Source: Bacteroidota bacterium | GTDB taxonomy: Bacteria > Bacteroidota > Bacteroidia > UKL13-3 | Length of the DNA: 10,281 bases | Direction: 5' to 3' | Assembly (NCBI GenBank): GCA_947460565.1 | Contig: CANHJJ010000047.1 | Coordinates: forward strand, 1 to 10,281 | Shown here: positions 7,462 to 10,281 of the stretch, piece by piece | How the letters are laid out: every line of letters starts with the position of its first letter | Position numbering within the stretch: position 1 is the stretch's first letter | The notes under the pieces: generated by a model | The model's database searches: none | What the model saw: only the letters and a program-made list of their open reading frames with translations | What the model was told of the DNA's origin: nothing | Translations under genes and position numbers: made by a program

Positions 7462-8511
7462 TTACCTAACAATGGTAATGGTTCCTGCGTAGCGAAAAGT
7501 GTTACCAGATAATCCTGTAGCAGAAATATTGTATAAATAAGCATTGTCCAACACATATTCACCATCTACTTTTCCATCCCAACCTTTATTAAAATCTGTA
7601 CTTTCAAAAACCACTTCGCCCCAACGGTTATATATGATCATGTGACTAGATTTAATTCCATAACCTTTCAAAATAAACACGTCATTTACCCCATCATTAT
7701 TAGGAGAAAAGGCCTCAGGTGCAAAAATTTTTTCTGCATTGCGCACATAAATTTGTTTAAGCGTATACGAAACACAACCGCTGTTACTCGCTTCTAGTCT
7801 CACATTTTTATAACCTGAATCAGTGAAAAAAATCACAGGATTCACATCGCTTGAGTTAAATGGGTTGCCACTATCAAATAGCCAACTGAGACTTTCACCA
7901 GTCTTTAAAGTATCATTAAAAACAAAGCTAACATCTGCACCAACATCAGGTAATAAAGGGCTATAAGTAAAATCAGGAACTTTAGGTATAGCCCTTACTT
8001 TCACTGTAAAATATAATGTGTCTGATAAGCATGGCGAAGTGCCAAGTACATAATTTGGATAGTTTCCTATTGGCTGTTTAACCTTAATCGACAAGCTTTT
8101 TTCACCCGTTCCCCACATCAAATCTGTGGCACCATTGGCTGATATAATAGTACTATCACCTTCACAAATATTTAGGTTCCCACTCACAGTCAATGAGGGT
8201 TTGGGCATTAACCAAACTTGGGCTTTAAGTGTATCGCTAAAACAACCTAAAGCATTTTTCTCCACCACATTAATTTCTTTCATGCCTGAAACATTTTGCC
8301 AATCAACACGAATTTCATTGGTCCCTAAACCCGTATTAATAGTGCCTCCATTCAGGTACCAATAATATGTTGAACCTGGAGTATTAGGAACGCCATATCT
8401 CACAAATGTTTCACCCAAACAGGCAGTATCAATAACTTGCGCATAGCTTACCCTGCCTACAATAAATGCAAGTAAAATAATCAAGATGATATGTCGAAAA
8501 TTTTTGATCAT
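7462..8511 (-). CDS. Secreted protein C: PKD-like domains plus T9SS type B (CHU_C) sorting domain
   Basis: This 349-residue protein starts with a clear signal peptide (MIKNFRHIILIILLAFIVG, predicted cleavage after SYA at 24). Residues 25-105 form an Ig/PKD-like module with GSTYYW (46-51) and GC at 89-90. A second segment begins at about 106 (NICEG, Cys116) and runs to about 175. A PKD-type domain follows at about 181-255 (ESLSWLFDSGNPF, then SGYKNVRLEASNSGC). The last 87 residues are the gliding motility-associated C-terminal domain: FAPEAFSPNNDGVNDVF, IYNRWGEVVFES, GWDG and a closing YAGTITIVR. This domain directs export through the type IX system and surface attachment or release. The ATG at 8511 overlaps the stop of gene B as TAATG, implying coupled translation. 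No enzyme domain is visible; an adhesive or structural surface role is inferred. Confidence 0.93.
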   Translation of the reverse strand: MIKNFRHIILIILLAFIVGRVSYAQVIDTACLGETFVRYGVPNTPGSTYYWYLNGGTINTGLGTNEIRVDWQNVSGMKEINVVEKNALGCFSDTLKAQVWLMPKPSLTVSGNLNICEGDSTIISANGATDLMWGTGEKSLSIKVKQPIGNYPNYVLGTSPCLSDTLYFTVKVRAIPKVPDFTYSPLLPDVGADVSFVFNDTLKTGESLSWLFDSGNPFNSSDVNPVIFFTDSGYKNVRLEASNSGCVSYTLKQIYVRNAEKIFAPEAFSPNNDGVNDVFILKGYGIKSSHMIIYNRWGEVVFESTDFNKGWDGKVDGEYVLDNAYLYNISATGLSGNTFRYAGTITIVR

Positions 8512-9143
8512 TAATAATGTGAAATGGGTGATGTATTTGGTTTAGGAAAAACGGTGACACTTGCCGAACCACTCGTATTAGCAGCACATGACTTGAGCCC
8601 TGAAGCTTTTAAAATGCTATATGGCCTGATACCCGAGGAAACATACACTGGGGTATTAATGATAAAGGGACTACTGCTAATACCATTTATTGAAACAGGA
8701 TTCAAACCATCAGTATAAGTAAAATCCCATGGACCTATGCCCGTAAAACTAATCGATATTTTACCTAAGCTCGCATTATTTAAACAAATTGAATCTGCAC
8801 CATTTATGATAGCTGTGACTGGAGGCATTATAAAAATGGCCATAGTCACCGTATCACCCAAACAGCCTGATGGACCTTGTTCTACCAATTTGAGTGTATC
8901 AATTCCAGATACTGTTCCATAATTAATAGTAATACTATCACTTCGAGATGGTATTGGTGTATTGATAATTCCCATCTTATTCTTTAGTGACCAATGATAG
9001 GTGGAGCCCACATTCATGGCCACTTTATAAATTTTATTGTTAGTATTTGCGCATACAGTATCCGGACTCACAATTGACTGTGCGGCAAGTTTACCGGTGC
9101 CACAAAGTAGCACCATCACCATGGAGGCAATGAGTTTACGCAT
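8511..9143 (-). CDS. Secreted protein B: PKD-like module, no sorting domain, TSPI tail
   Basis: This 210-residue exported protein has signal peptide MRKLIASMVMVLLCGTGKLA with cleavage after AA (21). The mature part opens with SPDTVC (Cys31), then GSTYHW at 46-51, the same residue numbers as GSTYYW in protein C. It continues through VSGIDTLKLVEQGPSGC (Cys94) and NGADSIC (Cys120). A second beta-rich segment has GPWDFTYTDG and SCAANTSGSASVTV. The protein stops abruptly after PKPNTSPISHY, with no CHU_C or other type IX sorting domain that I recognise. The Cys in VLLCG is not a lipobox, because Leu precedes it. Its stop codon shares a base with the start of C. A frameshifted piece of C is unlikely, since each has its own signal peptide. 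I recognise no named family beyond PKD/Ig-like repeats. Confidence 0.85.
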   Translation of the reverse strand: MRKLIASMVMVLLCGTGKLAAQSIVSPDTVCANTNNKIYKVAMNVGSTYHWSLKNKMGIINTPIPSRSDSITINYGTVSGIDTLKLVEQGPSGCLGDTVTMAIFIMPPVTAIINGADSICLNNASLGKISISFTGIGPWDFTYTDGLNPVSINGISSSPFIINTPVYVSSGIRPYSILKASGLKSCAANTSGSASVTVFPKPNTSPISHY

Positions 9144-9161
9144 TAATGTGGTTTAGACTTA

Positions 9162-9962
9162 TTAGTAAGATAAGATAGGAGAAGTAACCACCTGAGGTCT
9201 AACAACCACCGTATAATAGTTTATTCCGTTTGTAGGTAATGCTGTTACCGTAGCTGCTGAATTTCCTGAAGCTATACTACCTGGAGCTGGTAAATAGCCC
9301 GCTGTGCCTGCTGTTCCAGATGCTGCAGTAGTAGATGAGAATCCTGTTACCACTAAGAAATAGCTTCCTGCTGGTAAGGCACCTGAAGGAACAGTTAATG
9401 AAACTGTATTGCTTGAAACATTACTAAATGTTAATAAAGCACTTGCACCAGGCACAGAAGTTCCAGTTGCTGATCCCACTCTCAAATCCATATTAATATT
9501 AAAATTACCCATGTTGGCTGCACCTCCAATAGTAGCAAAGTTTGAAATGGTCAGAGTCCTGGTTCCCAAAGCTTCTCCATAACAAATGGTGTCACTTGTT
9601 CCTACACTCAAACTAGGCAAAGGAAATACATTTACACCTTTTTTTACAACTGAACTTACACAACCATTCATGGTTTCAAACGCCTGAATGGTATCATATT
9701 TAATAGCATTGGATGTAGTATTAGACCACAAGGTAGTAGTTCTAACGCCCTTTCCTCCCCCAACAGCATTTGCAGATACACCTGTTCCTGGACCTTGAGA
9801 TAGCGTCCAAGTAACAGTGGATGGATTATTTAAACTGTCGATACCAAAACCATTGTTATTACCCGACCAGGCCTTTTGCTGTGCATTGGTTTGGTTCATG
9901 ATTGCACTTGCTAATAGCGCACATACAGTGGCTAGCATTAATTTGAAAGATGTCGTTTTCAT
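9162..9962 (-). CDS. Secreted protein A: first gene of the cassette, Ser/Ala/Gly-rich, TSPI tail
   Basis: This 266-residue exported protein has signal peptide MKTTSFKLMLATVCALLASA, with cleavage after TNA (27). TVTWTLSQGPG (49-59) leads to FETMNGC (Cys101) and SDTICYGEA (Cys127), a module shared with proteins B and C. The stretch 130-245 is rich in Ser, Thr, Ala and Gly (FSNVSSNTVSLTVPSGALP, TTAASGTAGTAG) and reads as beta strands of a secreted domain. It ends RPQVVTSPILSY, matching the end of B, with no sorting domain. It lacks the N-terminal Cys and the GSTY motif of B and C, so its first module is shorter or diverged. The ATG at 9962 has an A-rich leader typical of Bacteroidota. B starts 18 bases after its stop. 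Function is unknown; it may be a subunit of a surface assembly with C. Confidence 0.83.
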   Translation of the reverse strand: MKTTSFKLMLATVCALLASAIMNQTNAQQKAWSGNNNGFGIDSLNNPSTVTWTLSQGPGTGVSANAVGGGKGVRTTTLWSNTTSNAIKYDTIQAFETMNGCVSSVVKKGVNVFPLPSLSVGTSDTICYGEALGTRTLTISNFATIGGAANMGNFNINMDLRVGSATGTSVPGASALLTFSNVSSNTVSLTVPSGALPAGSYFLVVTGFSSTTAASGTAGTAGYLPAPGSIASGNSAATVTALPTNGINYYTVVVRPQVVTSPILSY

Positions 9963-10042
9963 ACGATTTATATTTATTAGTTTTATTTTTTTATTGGCAG
10001 GTGGATATACCGCTGAAGCTAAATAGTTTGTTGCAATTTATT

Positions 10043-10058
10043 CAATTTTCGAAAATTG
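10043..10058. repeat. 16-base perfect palindrome in the divergent intergenic region
   Basis: CAATTTTCGAAAATTG is fully self-complementary. It lies between the divergent secreted cassette (start 9962) and the CvfB-like gene (start 10168). On the minus strand its TTG could serve as the -33 of a weak promoter (TTG, 17 bases, TATTTAG at 10019-10025) for gene A, so a protein bound here could act on that gene. It may be an operator, but A+T-rich palindromes also arise by chance, and no second copy is seen in the window. Confidence 0.4.
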
Positions 10059-10118
10059 TAAAATTAGGCATGGATTAATTTACTGATATAAACAGCTTCA
10101 TTGAATAGCCCTTTTCGT

Positions 10119-10148
10119 TTTGCACCACCCTTGATTATGCTATATTTG
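10119..10148 (+). promoter_or_regulatory. Bacteroidota-type promoter of the CvfB-like gene
   Basis: TTTG at 10119-10122, an 18-base spacer and an exact TATATTTG at 10141-10148 fit the Bacteroidota -33/-7 pattern TTTG...TAnnTTTG, whose spacer is usually near 19. Transcription would start around 10155, leaving a short leader before the ATG at 10168. It is the best promoter match I see in the window. Confidence 0.65.
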
Positions 10149-10167
10149 CTGAAAATATCCCGCAAGT

Positions 10168-10281
10168 ATGATACAGATAGGAAATTACAATGAGTTGAAG
10201 GTGATGCAAAAAGCAGAATTTGGTTTCTTTCTGGATGATGGCGCTTCGGGAATTTTATTGCCCAACAATTCTGCACCAAAA
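10168..10281 (+). CDS. cvfB: CvfB/YitL-like S1 RNA-binding protein, 3' truncated by window edge
   Basis: The first 38 codons are present and the frame is open to the window end. The residues MIQIGNYNELKVMQKAEFG, then FFLDDG and GILLPN, match the first S1-like strand pattern of the CvfB/YitL family (M-x-x-G-x-Y-N-x-L-x-V...G-x-x-L-D...I-L-L-P). Members carry tandem S1-like domains and a winged helix, and bind RNA; in Staphylococcus aureus the protein affects virulence gene expression. In Bacteroidota it is usually a plain conserved gene. The ATG is supported by the promoter just upstream. The overlapping minus-strand open frame at 10064-10279 is a shadow. Confidence is limited only by the short visible length. 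Confidence 0.78.
   Translation, partial: MIQIGNYNELKVMQKAEFGFFLDDGASGILLPNNSAPK

Noticed and set aside
9081..9143. Lipoprotein signal in protein B (VLLCG)
   Set aside because: The residue before Cys14 is Leu rather than Gly, Ala or Ser, and a standard cleavage site follows at AA-Q.
7462..9962. A, B and C as one large gene broken by frameshifts
   Set aside because: Each has its own ATG and a complete signal peptide, and A and B end in matching tails, so three separate genes fit better.
10064..10279. 71-codon open frame on the minus strand
   Set aside because: It lies opposite the CvfB-like start and its promoter, has no family resemblance, and is best explained as a shadow.

Overview
The window looks like a chromosomal segment of an A+T-rich member of the Bacteroidota, in the broad Chitinophagales/Sphingobacteriales/Flavobacteriales range; I cannot place the genus. 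The evidence is a type IX secretion (T9SS type B, 'gliding motility-associated'/CHU_C) sorting domain, PKD-like secreted proteins, starts without clear Shine-Dalgarno sequences, and one exact TAnnTTTG promoter element. There are no tRNAs, rRNAs, insertion sequences, phage genes or CRISPR arrays.

Layout. (1) 1-1676 (+): 3' part of a class A penicillin-binding protein (PBP1A type) with complete transpeptidase motifs. (2) 1812-3965 (+): a 717-residue protein of no named function, with an N-terminal EF-hand and three C-terminal membrane helices. (3) A hairpin at 4000-4026 separates it from a convergent minus-strand block. (4) 6881 down to 4050 (-): ffh (SRP GTPase), a DUF502 membrane protein and a UbiA-superfamily prenyltransferase, tightly packed and probably one operon. 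(5) 9962 down to 7090 (-): three exported proteins in tandem (266, 210 and 349 aa; A, B and C below), then a small SnoaL/NTF2-like protein 15 bases downstream. (6) 10168 to the end (+): the first 38 codons of a CvfB/YitL-like S1 RNA-binding protein, behind a good Bacteroidota promoter.

The housekeeping genes act in the envelope: peptidoglycan synthesis, co-translational membrane targeting and lipid prenylation. The most interesting part is the secreted cassette. All three proteins have signal peptides and share a module with two cysteines exactly 26 positions apart (C-x25-C). Only C carries a recognisable T9SS sorting domain. A and B instead stop abruptly at matching tails (TSPI-x-x-Y). The B stop and C start overlap as TAATG. 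I infer that the three are made together and may form one extracellular or surface assembly. The second point of interest is the EF-hand/three-helix protein, which looks like an undescribed membrane family.
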